Of a stretch of 64,000 nucleotides of DNA, positions 54,601 to 63,440 are shown piece after piece. Position numbers and translations under genes: made by a program. The stretch is from Legionella lytica (GTDB taxonomy: Bacteria; Pseudomonadota; Gammaproteobacteria; Legionellales; Legionellaceae). Each line of letters opens with the position of its first letter. Position 1 is the stretch's first letter. The notes beneath the pieces were generated by a model. The model was not told the origin of the DNA, made no database searches, and saw nothing but the letters and a program-made list of their open reading frames with translations. The DNA is taken from NCBI RefSeq assembly GCF_023921225.1, contig NZ_CP071527.1:1082501-1146500 (forward strand), in the 5' to 3' direction.

Positions 54601-57600
54601 TCCTGATTTTTCTGACAATGAATTTGATGATGATTTCGTATCTGATACAAGCAAACAGTTTGATGAGCTCGCGCTACTCATTAACGCGTTAATTGACCTC
54701 AAAAATAACTATCATAATGATTTTCGTCGTTGTATTAGTCGCTTAGCTAATGAGGTAACTTCATCTAATGAGCAACGATGCACATTTACCCTTGCGCAGA
54801 TGGGAGAGTTGCTAACAGGATTTAGCCAAATAGCAGAAGACAATGTTGTTGAGCAATTAGATATTTTATTAAATGCGATGCATGCCGCTTCGGAGTATTC
54901 TGATGAGCAATTCGATAATGCCATTCAGCAGGTGTCTAATTTAATGCAATATCGAATAGCAGGCCTTGTTGATTTTGCTACTTATATGAAACTATTGCAG
55001 TTGTCATTTGGACATAATTTGTCTATGACTACATTATTCCCATTTGAGCAATTAATAAAGATCTATGAGCTAGAAGGGAGTAAGCCAGCCCAGGCTTATG
55101 CTTTCTTTGATGCATGGATGGAGTTGATCAAAAAACTTGATGTGCAGCAAATAAATAGTGTGTTATTGGAACAGATTATTACTCATACCTTTGCTGTTCT
55201 TGAAGTTTTTTCTGGTTCAGAAAGAACAATATTGCCTTTAATGACCTCATTAATTAAAGCCTGTAGCACAGGTAGTGCCGCGGAACTACATCACTATGAT
55301 ACGTTGTTAGCTAAGTTTTTTGGTGCCAGTGAGCCGGTTTTAAAGGCTTGGGTCAAGATTCTCAACGCTTATAGCCAAAATGTTGCTGACGATAAATTGC
55401 CATTGCTGTTTAAATTACATGAAGGTCTTGAAATACAAGAGTTTAATTTAAGCGAGATTGCTTCTTTATTTGAAAGTCCTCCTTACCCTGATTTAGAGCA
55501 GTTTATCATTCTATTAAATGGAAGCGCCAAAGAGTTAAAGGTTGATATTGAGCAGTTTGATAAAGATCCTAAGAAAGGGCGTGCGGATCAACACGATACA
55601 GAATTCGGCATTACGGTAACAAAGACTGCCGAGCAGGTGGTACAAGAACAATTTGATATGTCACAAGTAGCTCGGGTTATTGCTGAAGTGAAAAACCTGC
55701 TGGAAGGTGCTGATTTAACTTCCCAGGAGCAACATGACTTAGCTCAACAAATTACCTATATCAATGCTATTGGCAAAGAAGCACCTTTAGCGATTAAAGG
55801 GATGGATACACAATATAAGGATTTAACCGCGATTTCTCGAGCTGAGTTACGATTGATTTCTGATCATTTGATTGTAACGATACGCCAACCGAATAGTTCG
55901 CCTGCAGACAAATTAAATGCTCAATTAAACTTAATTGCTGTATTGCGTGAACAATATGAACGGGCAACTGGCCAAATTATTTATGCTCCGCAATTGGCAG
56001 CGGTATTGTTGTCACTAAAAAATGAACGACGTAATTTGTTGATGCAGATTGCGCATGACCAAGATGCACGAGTTATTAATACATTACTTGCTGTGATGCA
56101 ATGGGTTGAGGCTGACGGCGGTACAGTTGATTTGTGCTATGCAAATTTTGAGCAAATAACAAAAGATTATTATGTTTTTGGCCATAAAGATTTCTTTGCC
56201 TCTGTGGGCATTGATTCCAGTTGTCTTAAGGCTGATTCAGCTTTCGGAACTTACACTACAGGGGGCATCAATTGCTCTACGATGGGTGATTTAGCGTTGT
56301 ACCGTCAACTTGCGCAGCAAAGGCAAGAGACTTTAATTGCTGAAAAAAATGGACGCTCATTATCAACAAACTTAATTCTTTGTGGCACCGATCTTTCGGC
56401 TCTAAATGACAAACAAGCATTTAGTTTGACCGTTGATAAGCTTGGTGAGCACCCAGATGCTTGGATTTATCCGTTAGTTAATGAGTTTATTAATCAGCCC
56501 CAGTTCAAAAATTTAACTAAACTTAGCGCATGGAGCGAACGCCAAGATTTTATTCAGTTAAGAGGATTTTTAGAACAACATGCTTCAACTGGAAACCATC
56601 GGGCAAAATTAAAAAATATATCTACAGATCGATTAAATCAGTGGATAGACTCTGCTGTAACGGCTCAGCGTATGGTCGAAGGGAAAGACTTTGAGATCTT
56701 AGGTCATGGAGCAAATATCTATACAGCGGTACCTTATAGTTTGATGGCGGCTCAGACGGGAGCGAGTATTGCTCAAGAAGTACAGCCCTTTTTACATGTT
56801 CGCTTAGAAAAAGAATATCTGGATTTGGGACGGAAATTTCCTCTTAATCCAGTACGTAGCACGATAGTTCAGGCCTCGGTAAAAGATTTTGTTGATGATT
56901 ATAAAGCTCAGGGACGCATTATTGGGCTGTCTAAAACAATGAATGCGAATAAGTTAAAAGAGTTATGTGAGCAGTTAAATGTCACTGCTGCGAGCGCTAT
57001 ACCCTCATGCCAGCATGATGCTCAGAACGAATTGGTAGTAGCTCCTACGAAACACGAAGAACAGTATTGTAGGATGGTTCAAAACGTTCTTGCTACTGCT
57101 GTAAATGAGCAGCCTATTGTGTTAATTGCACAAGATGCGAACGAGGTTCGTTATCTTCAAGAAATGTTAACTGCATATTATGGTGAAACACGTACGATTG
57201 GCGTGTTGGATATGACCAATAAGCAATCCTGGTTGAGAATGGCGGGTAAACCTAATACGGTGACGATTACTACTGCCTCTTCACTAGGCAGGGGTACTTT
57301 TTTTAATACTGACCTTTCTGAAGGATTTTTAACAATACAAACGTATCTTGATTCTGCAAGTCATGTGCGGGAGTTTTTACGTCGAATTTCCACATATGAA
57401 AAGCCTGGTAAATATACCGCTATTTATGAGGCTCAAGACCTAGTACGTGCTAGATCTTGGAATTATTATGACGATGCTGAACGTGAGCTAATGTTTACAG
57501 ACCTTGATGTAGTGCGTCGTAAACGAAAAGAAGTTACGGAAATTCAAGATCGTTATAACCAGTCTGCTGCTGACATGCGTTATGTGGTAATGAAGCAATT

Positions 57601-60094
57601 TGATGGCTGGCAAGCATTTTTATATTCTATTTATTCGAAAGCTGAATTATCGCAATTAAGTAATGAGTTGTTAGGGCTAAAAGATAATTTGGCCCGTGCC
57701 TTAAGTGAGAAGTGGCAAGAATGCATTAATCCTCTCGGCCGGCCAGATCTTTATCTTAGCGTTTATGAACGCCAAGATCCTGAGGGAAGAAGCCTGTTGC
57801 TTACTGGTTTTCAGGAAGCCGTGCTGGAGTTTGAGCAAGCAGCTGTAGACATATGGAAGACAACCTGTACGGCATTGCAAGCAAAAGCTGCAGTAGTCAT
57901 TGATCATGATTCACTCGATGAGTTGCGAAGCGAATATTTTGCGAATGTATCCATCCGTGATCAATTCCGTTTTCATGAAGTCGAAGCGATTAAGAATGCA
58001 AAAACAACGCAGATGAAAAAAGAACAAGCACAGCGTTATGTTGCTTCAGGATTGGACGTAAATGGCGCGATGATGCGTTACTCTGACGGTGATCTCGATA
58101 CGTATCGGACAGCATTTACTAAAAATCAGGCTAAATTATTGCAACAACATATTAGCAAGGTGATTGCTAATGAAACTGCATTAAGCAAATCTGTTCGAGA
58201 GAATTTGTTAATTCAAATAAATTATGCAGATACTTTGAGCGCGTTAATTTTATTTTTAAATTCTTACGTAGACTGGTTTGCTGATAAAGATTTTGAAAAG
58301 AAATATGCAATGCAACCCGTTATTCAAGAATTGCTTCACGTGGCTCAGCAGGTAGATTATCCAGAAGATGCTGCTTTGGCTGACTTAAAAGATATTTACA
58401 TTAATAATGTGGTCGATGAAATTACTGATGAATTGGAACATAAACTTTCCTGGGCAGCTAAAGGCAATCGTGGCCTAGGATACTTTTTAGAGCGTACTGC
58501 CGTTACTGATGCAGCCAGTGATATTTTAACCGCAGTTACCTCATTAAAAGCTCAGACTAACCCGGATCGACGTCTAGCAGCGATTAAAAATCTTTATAGG
58601 CTTCTAATGCAGCACCAGGCGCGGTTGGAGGGGTTATGGATATTTCCTTTAGGACATAAAAATACGCGCAATTTGATCCAAGAAACCTTGGCTACCTTAG
58701 ATGGCTTAACTCTGATCGGCAATGGGCCGAACATTTTGGATAAGACCTTTATTCAAGAGAGTAAAGAGGAGGCTATCTATCAGGTAATGCGCGATAAGTT
58801 TAATGTTGCACTACATCGATTAGAGCAAGAGAATGCGATGTTGTTGAATGGACATAGCGGGTGGAGGACAATTAAGTCGCAATTACTGGAGATACAAAGA
58901 AATAGCGATAGTGTTTATGCTCTTTATGAAATGAATGATGTCATTATTAATAAAATAGCTAAACTTAGTAAGGCCGATGCGGGTCTTCTGGCACCACTAA
59001 CCCAGTTACGTGGCGAAATAAATAAAATGTGGCATGAGTGCGAACAGAATCATCAAGAGTTAATGGATGAAAGCAAATATTTCAAGCTTAAAGCAACCAA
59101 AATTGAGACTCAATTAGCAGGCATGAAGAATTTCCATGTTATGGATGTTCGTTTAAAACCTGGCCACAATGGGTTTAATGATTATTTAGATTTAGTGATT
59201 GAGGGCAGAGGAGAGAATCCAGCACTTAAAGACTTCGTTCGCTATAATTCTCAAATCCCTAAATTAAAGCGAATGCAAGTAGAACATAAAGGGCAATTAG
59301 CTGGGGCTCGGGAGTTATCTATACAATTAGAGCAGCTTAAACGTGAACAATTACCGTTGTTAAGTCATACGGCTGTTAATCCCACTGATTCGAAATTATT
59401 TCCTGTTCAGTTCAAAGGACAGGTCGATGTCATTTTGCAATTAAATGCTTATGTCCGCGGGGAAACCCCAGGCGATTTAAATGGTTTTTCAGAGGCAGTG
59501 CGGCATTGTTTTCAAGATAGAGATCGAATCAAAAAATTTACATTAGCTAATTTAGATTCGAATGAAATAGATCAAATTCACGATGAAGATTTAAAAGCAG
59601 ATTTAATGCTTTTACACGAGAAAGTTACCCAAGCAGCTAAGCCTAAATCTTTTTGGAAAAACGCGATGACTTTAGTCGTTAGCACCGTGTTTTCTCAGGA
59701 ATCTGAACAGGATCGAGAAGATCTACTGGATGATTTTAAAGAGCATTGTAACAATCAAGTGCGACGCCACTTATTGCCTGTAATTAAAATACAACAAGCT
59801 GAGTTGGCGAGTGCACTAGATGACCTCCAGAAACAAACATTAACTCAGATAGATACGCTTAATGCGAAGTTAGAGTTCCTCGCTCAAGAAATTGACCGGG
59901 AAGAGGCAAAATCCGGAGTCTATTGCAAACGTTTTGAATCGGTAGCTGAATTTTACCAATTTGAGGCCCAGTTCCAGTCAAGTCTAACAAGTCAAATGCA
60001 AGAGCAGTTTGATGATGAGATTGAGCAAGGCGCTGAGGAATTTTTCTTTGATGATGTAGAATTTGGATTTGAGAATGCCTCTTTAGGTTTGTAG
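51686..60094 (+). CDS. Giant 2802-aa protein with degenerate SecA-like motor, candidate effector
   Basis: At 2802 residues this is by far the largest gene in the window. Residues 1-1400 are mostly Leu/Glu-rich helical sequence. From about 1433 to 2000 the order of blocks follows the SecA motor: YAPQLAAVLLSLKNERRNLL, a DFFASVGI segment, TYTTGGINCSTMGDLALYRQ, then QPIVLIAQDANEVRYLQEML, TVTITTASSLGRGTFF (SecA has TIATNMAGRGTDI), FLTIQTYLDSASHVREFLRR, and EKPGKYTAIYE. The Walker A position reads QIAHDQDARV (1454-1463) and the DEVDS position reads ILCGTDLSAL (about 1564-1573), so ATP hydrolysis is not expected. The C-terminal 800 residues are coiled-coil rich and end in an acidic EEFFFDDVEF tail. 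ATG 51686 lies 9-10 bases after AAGGGG. Export by Dot/Icm is inferred; the SecA relation is by eye. Confidence 0.7.
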   Translation: MKITVDTLSFDTVQEFTAHLEDTYGEAQPASKEVLIRLKCEALETEHVEQIVEFLLNPEHPHTYKLQIASLKNSSAQLAFDDAYLASKRRRLSIDFQQKIAELPQPVRSFQPLVFPLRKSKKNWLEGTQGASLNIQIPAGEPALTKQPSLPIVASLRKQREAVVGDVVQKQPVPMDTLGELVDRETINAKSKRFANKLFKDKAPDLQLLWDRLVGVSTEKGKKITHVQTGAMEQIIRYYPEFAYGVVLDNLPAGFSLQPTNEEGLVLCYSPDLEAQHLDTITPLTILPEWMNPTVNGSFQQFKLIGNESPNSVRYETEFAHLFAPKIATATRLNALNFFLSELEREPLKIRRIQNLLKFLPLTNSHYHGLAYVLANAGADGVVLVLQQFKTLHEQELFNDLHTLFLDSPQSYADLATPKGLENLQKLSELTSEQYMWWSSLVSQHKAAGARANFNELFDAYSYFLAELGELAQELPASCPLVNIQHMKPALDRALFIIQNSADPKEQLAHLYGLDFTADYDQEYRIVSHHMGLVSGQVNALEFHTSQELSTFFAEEHTDEELRTQFYRFIGTQDWAYSLDVYEDIEAQINSQYGHLGHDIRSALLGIVLLTTTGIRSCTEECDPSTALQNLINKMTTVAKMITPDADVKTGLMPVLLMCLGALGACDQEHMPSLHELNVLFDTLLLNHGSAIEIPEDEKANYIPLISANNVHANNETLKALLDGLVIPAVEPQEENVATASDARVNMLVLMALSLNSLHAYGHIGAFLIDSYKARLTLAQAKTTEINSFNINLLLRHLQLTSKLGRHLSECFAEEPNSLAQFVRLLALISDDIPLYNDAAEVPDSEFEAQVKTLARNILALPEEPRSLLLALLADIDIKTSYHLPSLTQLIEIVHEVSIEAVNIAAMEPEYQEHTILNLIQEVLPNTAIGNLPVMGLKKPSNPEDYEEHIIEAISSLQTANQEFDDYLLGLIPDFSDNEFDDDFVSDTSKQFDELALLINALIDLKNNYHNDFRRCISRLANEVTSSNEQRCTFTLAQMGELLTGFSQIAEDNVVEQLDILLNAMHAASEYSDEQFDNAIQQVSNLMQYRIAGLVDFATYMKLLQLSFGHNLSMTTLFPFEQLIKIYELEGSKPAQAYAFFDAWMELIKKLDVQQINSVLLEQIITHTFAVLEVFSGSERTILPLMTSLIKACSTGSAAELHHYDTLLAKFFGASEPVLKAWVKILNAYSQNVADDKLPLLFKLHEGLEIQEFNLSEIASLFESPPYPDLEQFIILLNGSAKELKVDIEQFDKDPKKGRADQHDTEFGITVTKTAEQVVQEQFDMSQVARVIAEVKNLLEGADLTSQEQHDLAQQITYINAIGKEAPLAIKGMDTQYKDLTAISRAELRLISDHLIVTIRQPNSSPADKLNAQLNLIAVLREQYERATGQIIYAPQLAAVLLSLKNERRNLLMQIAHDQDARVINTLLAVMQWVEADGGTVDLCYANFEQITKDYYVFGHKDFFASVGIDSSCLKADSAFGTYTTGGINCSTMGDLALYRQLAQQRQETLIAEKNGRSLSTNLILCGTDLSALNDKQAFSLTVDKLGEHPDAWIYPLVNEFINQPQFKNLTKLSAWSERQDFIQLRGFLEQHASTGNHRAKLKNISTDRLNQWIDSAVTAQRMVEGKDFEILGHGANIYTAVPYSLMAAQTGASIAQEVQPFLHVRLEKEYLDLGRKFPLNPVRSTIVQASVKDFVDDYKAQGRIIGLSKTMNANKLKELCEQLNVTAASAIPSCQHDAQNELVVAPTKHEEQYCRMVQNVLATAVNEQPIVLIAQDANEVRYLQEMLTAYYGETRTIGVLDMTNKQSWLRMAGKPNTVTITTASSLGRGTFFNTDLSEGFLTIQTYLDSASHVREFLRRISTYEKPGKYTAIYEAQDLVRARSWNYYDDAERELMFTDLDVVRRKRKEVTEIQDRYNQSAADMRYVVMKQFDGWQAFLYSIYSKAELSQLSNELLGLKDNLARALSEKWQECINPLGRPDLYLSVYERQDPEGRSLLLTGFQEAVLEFEQAAVDIWKTTCTALQAKAAVVIDHDSLDELRSEYFANVSIRDQFRFHEVEAIKNAKTTQMKKEQAQRYVASGLDVNGAMMRYSDGDLDTYRTAFTKNQAKLLQQHISKVIANETALSKSVRENLLIQINYADTLSALILFLNSYVDWFADKDFEKKYAMQPVIQELLHVAQQVDYPEDAALADLKDIYINNVVDEITDELEHKLSWAAKGNRGLGYFLERTAVTDAASDILTAVTSLKAQTNPDRRLAAIKNLYRLLMQHQARLEGLWIFPLGHKNTRNLIQETLATLDGLTLIGNGPNILDKTFIQESKEEAIYQVMRDKFNVALHRLEQENAMLLNGHSGWRTIKSQLLEIQRNSDSVYALYEMNDVIINKIAKLSKADAGLLAPLTQLRGEINKMWHECEQNHQELMDESKYFKLKATKIETQLAGMKNFHVMDVRLKPGHNGFNDYLDLVIEGRGENPALKDFVRYNSQIPKLKRMQVEHKGQLAGARELSIQLEQLKREQLPLLSHTAVNPTDSKLFPVQFKGQVDVILQLNAYVRGETPGDLNGFSEAVRHCFQDRDRIKKFTLANLDSNEIDQIHDEDLKADLMLLHEKVTQAAKPKSFWKNAMTLVVSTVFSQESEQDREDLLDDFKEHCNNQVRRHLLPVIKIQQAELASALDDLQKQTLTQIDTLNAKLEFLAQEIDREEAKSGVYCKRFESVAEFYQFEAQFQSSLTSQMQEQFDDEIEQGAEEFFFDDVEFGFENASLGL

Positions 60095-60199
60095 CCAATA
60101 CAGCTTTAGGGTAAAGACTAAAGGCGCTACTTAAGTTTTTTGCCAATCGAAAGGTTCGAATTACCGCGGTCAATTCGTGGTAATTCGATCTTCTATACC

Positions 60200-62194
60200 T
60201 CACAATATCACACACCAGGATTTAGATTCAGGTTGCATGCAATCCTGACGGGTAATAGCAATCCACGATAAACAATATAACTGATTAATTTCATTATAAT
60301 TTCTATGGTATGCTTTTGATGGATACGTGTGGAAAGATAAACCTGCATCTAAGAGTTGTTGCATGAGGTGTAATTGTTCTTCTGGGTACGACAAAAGACA
60401 CGAGCTCAACAATTTTAATCCGATCTGGCAGGCCTTTTGGCTGGTATATAACAACTCCTGATCAAGATGTTGCGGATAATTATTGCTAGCATCCATCCAT
60501 TCTAGTAAAGGACGAATAGCTTCTTTTGCTGTTTCTTCATTTTGCAGATAATTATACAAAAGCTGATCCCATGCTTGCAGCATATTTAATAGGATGGAGC
60601 GCTCTGTTATGTAAACTGTCCGTAACAACTCATGCGGAGAAGGGAGAACTAATAGCGGTCTTGATGGTTCATCCATGTCTAATCCATAACCTTTTAAAAG
60701 CTCTACTAAGGATAAGGGTAAAGGAGTGACTGGGGTGGTTGCCATACAAAAGGCCTCGCAAATAAATCGAGCTTCAGGCCGTAATAACTCTTCGTCTGTC
60801 TCAGAGAGTGTAAATAATATTTTTTTTAATCCTTCACCAACCAGCTTTTGGCTCTCCTCATGATCCTGAGACCATAAGCTTAATAGGCGTGCATAAGCCT
60901 CCATTTTTTTTAGGGGGATTGCTTCTCTATGTTCCCGTATGCTGTTATAAAGCTGCTGTAAGTAAGCCAACTTCTGGTGTTCGGGTAAGGGGATGGACAA
61001 ATCAAGGAAAAATTTATCGAGACAATCCTTAAATCCTTTCTTCTTAATCCATGTGTCTAGTAAAGCCAGGCATTTTGGAAGTACGCGTACGGATAAAAAT
61101 GCCCATGCTCTGTGCCGTTGTTTACGATTTAAGTTTCCAGGACATAAATAGTGTGAGGCAATGAATTCTAAAGATGGCTTATCTAAATAGGGCATGAGGT
61201 TTAGCCCCAACTCTGCATGCTTATTGGAAAACTTCACATCCTTCTTAAAATAATTTAAAAAATTGTTTATAAGTTGATTAATGGATGCCTTATCTAGATA
61301 AGGTAGTGCGGCGATTAGGAATTGGTTCGAAAAGGGTTTCCAGTTCCGGTCGCTCTTCGCATAGTTATTTAAAAAATACGCCGCATGCTTATTAAAACAT
61401 AGTGTTCTTTTTTCAACAGAAATCGACTCCAGAAAAAGACTTAAAACATTATCAAGTAGGCTTAGGTCAAATTTTTTATATGCTTTGTAGCTTCTTAAAT
61501 TTGCATCTCTTAGAAAGGGGAGAGAAAGGAGTTCGTCAATAATGGTCAACTTATCCTCATCAGAAAGCAAATTAACCAGTGCATATAAATTTTGTAATGA
61601 GCATGTGGTCAATAAAAGAGGTGTATGCTTTAGCGCGCTGGTAATTACAGAAAAAAATGGTGTATTTTCTTTAAAATAAAGAAAATTAATCATATCACCG
61701 AAATATTGTATTCTCCGATTTTCTTGTAGCTCATTGCTTTCCATGGCGTCTTTTGCCAAGAGATTGATTTCATTCGATAGAGCAGTAAATAATTTCTTAT
61801 GTTGGTGCTGATTTGCCCAAGGAAAATGCCAAGAGCTAATGGTATAGCTATCTTGGATGGGATAAGACAATTTTTTTCTCTTAGCCATCAATACAAGCAT
61901 AAATAACCGTTCGGGTTCAGCAAGAGCAGGTAAGTAATCTTTTAATTTATCATCCTCTGGAATTAACGTATTTTCAGGATGTTTTATCCATGAAGTGAGA
62001 ACAAATCTTTGAAATGCTCTAGCTTCAGCTGTGGATTGTTTAAAAAGCACATCAAGGGCGTTAGATTGAATCCATGGGGCACCCGATAAGGCTAAGCGAT
62101 AAAGCGTTTTAGGGGCTAATGATTGAGCTAGGTTTTTATTTTTTAAAGCTAAAATAAGGGCATCTCTTCCTGAGTGAAAAATGCTTGGGTTCAT
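60200..62194 (-). CDS. Helical-repeat protein with C-terminal CaaX box (CVIL), candidate effector
   Basis: This 664-residue, Leu-rich protein is built of helix pairs, resembling armadillo/HEAT-like solenoids, with no signal peptide. It ends SKSWCVIL. Cys-Val-Ile-Leu is a CaaX box of the geranylgeranylation type (X = Leu), used by host prenyltransferases and known to anchor some Legionella effectors to host membranes. The ATG at 62194 follows AAAGGAC by 6 bases; an upstream frame start is not needed. Its C-terminal 105 residues are duplicated in the next gene (62 of 105 identical by eye). Translocation and prenylation are inferred. Confidence 0.7.
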   Translation of the reverse strand: MNPSIFHSGRDALILALKNKNLAQSLAPKTLYRLALSGAPWIQSNALDVLFKQSTAEARAFQRFVLTSWIKHPENTLIPEDDKLKDYLPALAEPERLFMLVLMAKRKKLSYPIQDSYTISSWHFPWANQHQHKKLFTALSNEINLLAKDAMESNELQENRRIQYFGDMINFLYFKENTPFFSVITSALKHTPLLLTTCSLQNLYALVNLLSDEDKLTIIDELLSLPFLRDANLRSYKAYKKFDLSLLDNVLSLFLESISVEKRTLCFNKHAAYFLNNYAKSDRNWKPFSNQFLIAALPYLDKASINQLINNFLNYFKKDVKFSNKHAELGLNLMPYLDKPSLEFIASHYLCPGNLNRKQRHRAWAFLSVRVLPKCLALLDTWIKKKGFKDCLDKFFLDLSIPLPEHQKLAYLQQLYNSIREHREAIPLKKMEAYARLLSLWSQDHEESQKLVGEGLKKILFTLSETDEELLRPEARFICEAFCMATTPVTPLPLSLVELLKGYGLDMDEPSRPLLVLPSPHELLRTVYITERSILLNMLQAWDQLLYNYLQNEETAKEAIRPLLEWMDASNNYPQHLDQELLYTSQKACQIGLKLLSSCLLSYPEEQLHLMQQLLDAGLSFHTYPSKAYHRNYNEINQLYCLSWIAITRQDCMQPESKSWCVIL

Positions 62195-62299
62195 GATAAG
62201 TCCTTTTATTAAAAAATTTATCATAAACTACACAAAACTCAAAATACACTCATTTAGTATTGATTAGCCGTGGTTTCAAGGCTACATGGGATCCAAGCA

Positions 62300-62653
62300 T
62301 CATAGTATCGTACACCAAGATTTCGGTTCTTGCCTCATGCAGTCCTGGCTGAACGAAGTAACCCATGATAAACAATTTAGCTGATCAATTTCAGCATAGT
62401 TTCTATAGAACTCCTCTGAGTGGTAAGGGTAAACAGATAAGCCCATATCGATGAGTTCTTTCATAGGGCTTAATTGTTCTAAAGAGCACGACAAAAGATA
62501 AGAGTTCAACAACTTTAGTCCGAATTGAAATGCCATTTGACTGGTATGTTGTAGGGCTAAATCGAGATGCTGTGAAAAATTGTTGCTCGCCTCTGCCCAT
62601 TCTAACAAAGGACTTATTGCGTTTCTTCCTGACTGTAAAAAACCAGGATTCAT
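62300..62653 (-). CDS. Short CaaX paralog (CTIL), internal-deletion derivative of the 664-aa protein
   Basis: This 117-residue protein begins MNPGFLQSGRNAI, matching MNPSIFHSGRDAL of the neighbour. It then joins directly to PLLEWAEASNNFSQHLD, matching PLLEWMDASNNYPQHLD about 545 residues further on in the neighbour. The end, KSWCTIL, keeps the CaaX box. It therefore looks like a tandem duplicate that lost the whole central region in frame while keeping the start and the prenylation tail. It lies about 100 bases upstream of the long gene on the same strand and may share its transcript. It may be a functional mini-effector or a decaying copy. Confidence 0.65.
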   Translation of the reverse strand: MNPGFLQSGRNAISPLLEWAEASNNFSQHLDLALQHTSQMAFQFGLKLLNSYLLSCSLEQLSPMKELIDMGLSVYPYHSEEFYRNYAEIDQLNCLSWVTSFSQDCMRQEPKSWCTIL

Positions 62654-62874
62654 AATATACCTTGTTGTTCTATTTTAATCATTCCAGCATAAATTCGTTA
62701 GGTGCGGAGATTCTCTCTTTATGCTCAGCAAAGGGTTTTTAAAAATCATTGAAGTCAAAATAAAATCTTTATGGATATAATGTAGTCATTTTTTGGGAGT
62801 TACTACTATACTGAAAAATATGAGCAAGGAATGCATCAGAAGTAATTATCGTGAGTTTGAAACAGGGATAGCGA

Positions 62875-63438
62875 ATGGAATTGACTCGGTTGAAACAGGA
62901 TGTGTCTGTAAAAGACGTCGTACCGTTTAAGCCAGTTATCAAGGAAAAAACGGAGTTACATGAGACGGCGTATCCTTTATTAATTGCTTATTTACATGCG
63001 CTTCGTAAGCATAATTCGGTGCACCATAAAATCGATGAGCTTAATGAAAGTGCCTATGCTCGTCATAAATATAATTATACCTGTGAGCATAATTTATTAT
63101 TTTTTCTTCTTACCACAGAACAGTTTAAAAAGATTCGCGAACTGTTTCAAAATCACAAGGCAGAATTGGCTCGAGCATACATGGTGCTTCATTATATTAA
63201 AAAGCGAAGACACCATAAAAAAAGAGCCGCAAATCATCATTTTTTTCAGCACTTAAATACTGCCAATGATGAATTGTCTAGGTCTGAACATAAGAATGGA
63301 TCATCCAATTTAGTTACAAATCCACATTTATTTTTCCATAAACGTAGCCTTGGTGCAGCACCGCGTAACCAAGGTCTGGAATGCTTAGTGGATTCTGCAC
63401 TCCTTGATTACATTGCACTGCCTCAAGCCTATAATTGA
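62875..63438 (+). CDS. Hypothetical protein, 187 aa, His/Lys-rich
   Basis: This 187-residue soluble protein has a helical middle (TAYPLLIAYLHALRKHNSVH; LLTTEQFKKIRELFQNHKAE). A very basic His/Lys patch, IKKRRHHKKRAANHHFFQH, lies near 108-126, and the C-terminus is about 60 residues of less ordered sequence. The basic patch could bind nucleic acid or phospholipid. AGGGA precedes the ATG by 6 bases. No family is recognised. It converges with the gene at 63441, the two stops being 2 bases apart. Confidence 0.55.
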   Translation: MELTRLKQDVSVKDVVPFKPVIKEKTELHETAYPLLIAYLHALRKHNSVHHKIDELNESAYARHKYNYTCEHNLLFFLLTTEQFKKIRELFQNHKAELARAYMVLHYIKKRRHHKKRAANHHFFQHLNTANDELSRSEHKNGSSNLVTNPHLFFHKRSLGAAPRNQGLECLVDSALLDYIALPQAYN

Positions 63439-63440
63439 GG

